Below the pieces are notes generated by a model. The model had not been told where the DNA came from. It saw nothing but the letters and a program-made list of their open reading frames with translations, and made no database searches. Below are positions 38,832 to 38,859 of a stretch of DNA of 38,859 bases, in pieces; positions within the stretch are counted from its first letter, which is position 1; every line of letters begins with the position of its first letter. Source of the DNA: Nocardiopsis sp. TSRI0078 (GTDB lineage: Bacteria > Actinomycetota > Actinomycetes > Streptosporangiales > Streptosporangiaceae); contig NZ_LWLB01000017.1 in assembly GCF_001905145.1 (NCBI RefSeq), positions 1 through 38,859 on the forward strand, read 5' to 3'. The translations under genes and the position numbers were made by a program.

Positions 38832-38859
38832 CGAAAGAGTCGCTGCGGGACGGCGAGGA

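Overview
The window is high-GC actinobacterial chromosome. Its gene order (mltG-aroE; infC-rpmI-rplT-rRNA methyltransferase; histidine kinase-pheS-pheT; argCJBDFRGH), its frequent GTG starts and overlapping stop/start codons, and the presence of 'conservon' signalling operons point to a filamentous actinomycete. A member of the Nocardiopsaceae or Streptosporangiales is my best guess, from general resemblance only.

Layout, left to right. 1-2666: the 3' part of mltG (cell-wall lytic transglycosylase with a long disordered cytoplasmic region) coupled to aroE. 2667-5445: a structured leader, infC (apparently starting on ATC), rpmI, rplT and a SpoU-family methyltransferase. 5446-11060: an orphan PAS histidine kinase, then pheST and a strong terminator. 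11381-15025: a small catabolic-looking cassette of class III aminotransferase, MarR regulator with its own palindrome, and FAD amine/amino-acid oxidoreductase. 15093-23404: an ARG-box-controlled arginine operon, argC-argJ-like-argB-argD-argF-argR-argG-argH, in which the argJ position holds a compact 261-residue protein lacking the self-cleavage site and the C-terminal part of ArgJ. 23850-27876: a complete conservon (cvnA-B-C-D: sensor kinase-like protein, roadblock protein, DUF742 protein, small GTPase). 27945-28951: a 26-codon upstream ORF followed by a CbiX-like protein. 29252-32132: a second, incomplete conservon with only the kinase-like and DUF742 genes. 32182-34051: L-2-hydroxyglutarate oxidase and a small secreted protein. 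34076-36899 (minus strand): an anchored DUF1524 nuclease-like protein, and an alpha/beta hydrolase-TetR-membrane protein operon with a palindromic operator. 37175-38473: tyrS. 38474-38859: a terminator, a tRNA T-arm-like hairpin and a consensus promoter of ribosomal-RNA type, suggesting that an rrn operon lies just beyond the right edge.

How they work together: most genes are housekeeping (translation, arginine and aromatic amino acid synthesis, cell wall). The accessory interest lies in the altered ArgJ, in the tandem full and partial conservons separated by an sORF-CbiX pair, and in the aminotransferase/MarR/oxidase cassette. I saw no insertion sequence, prophage, CRISPR array, integrase or complete tRNA/rRNA gene. 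All functional calls rest on recognising motifs by eye; no searches were run.
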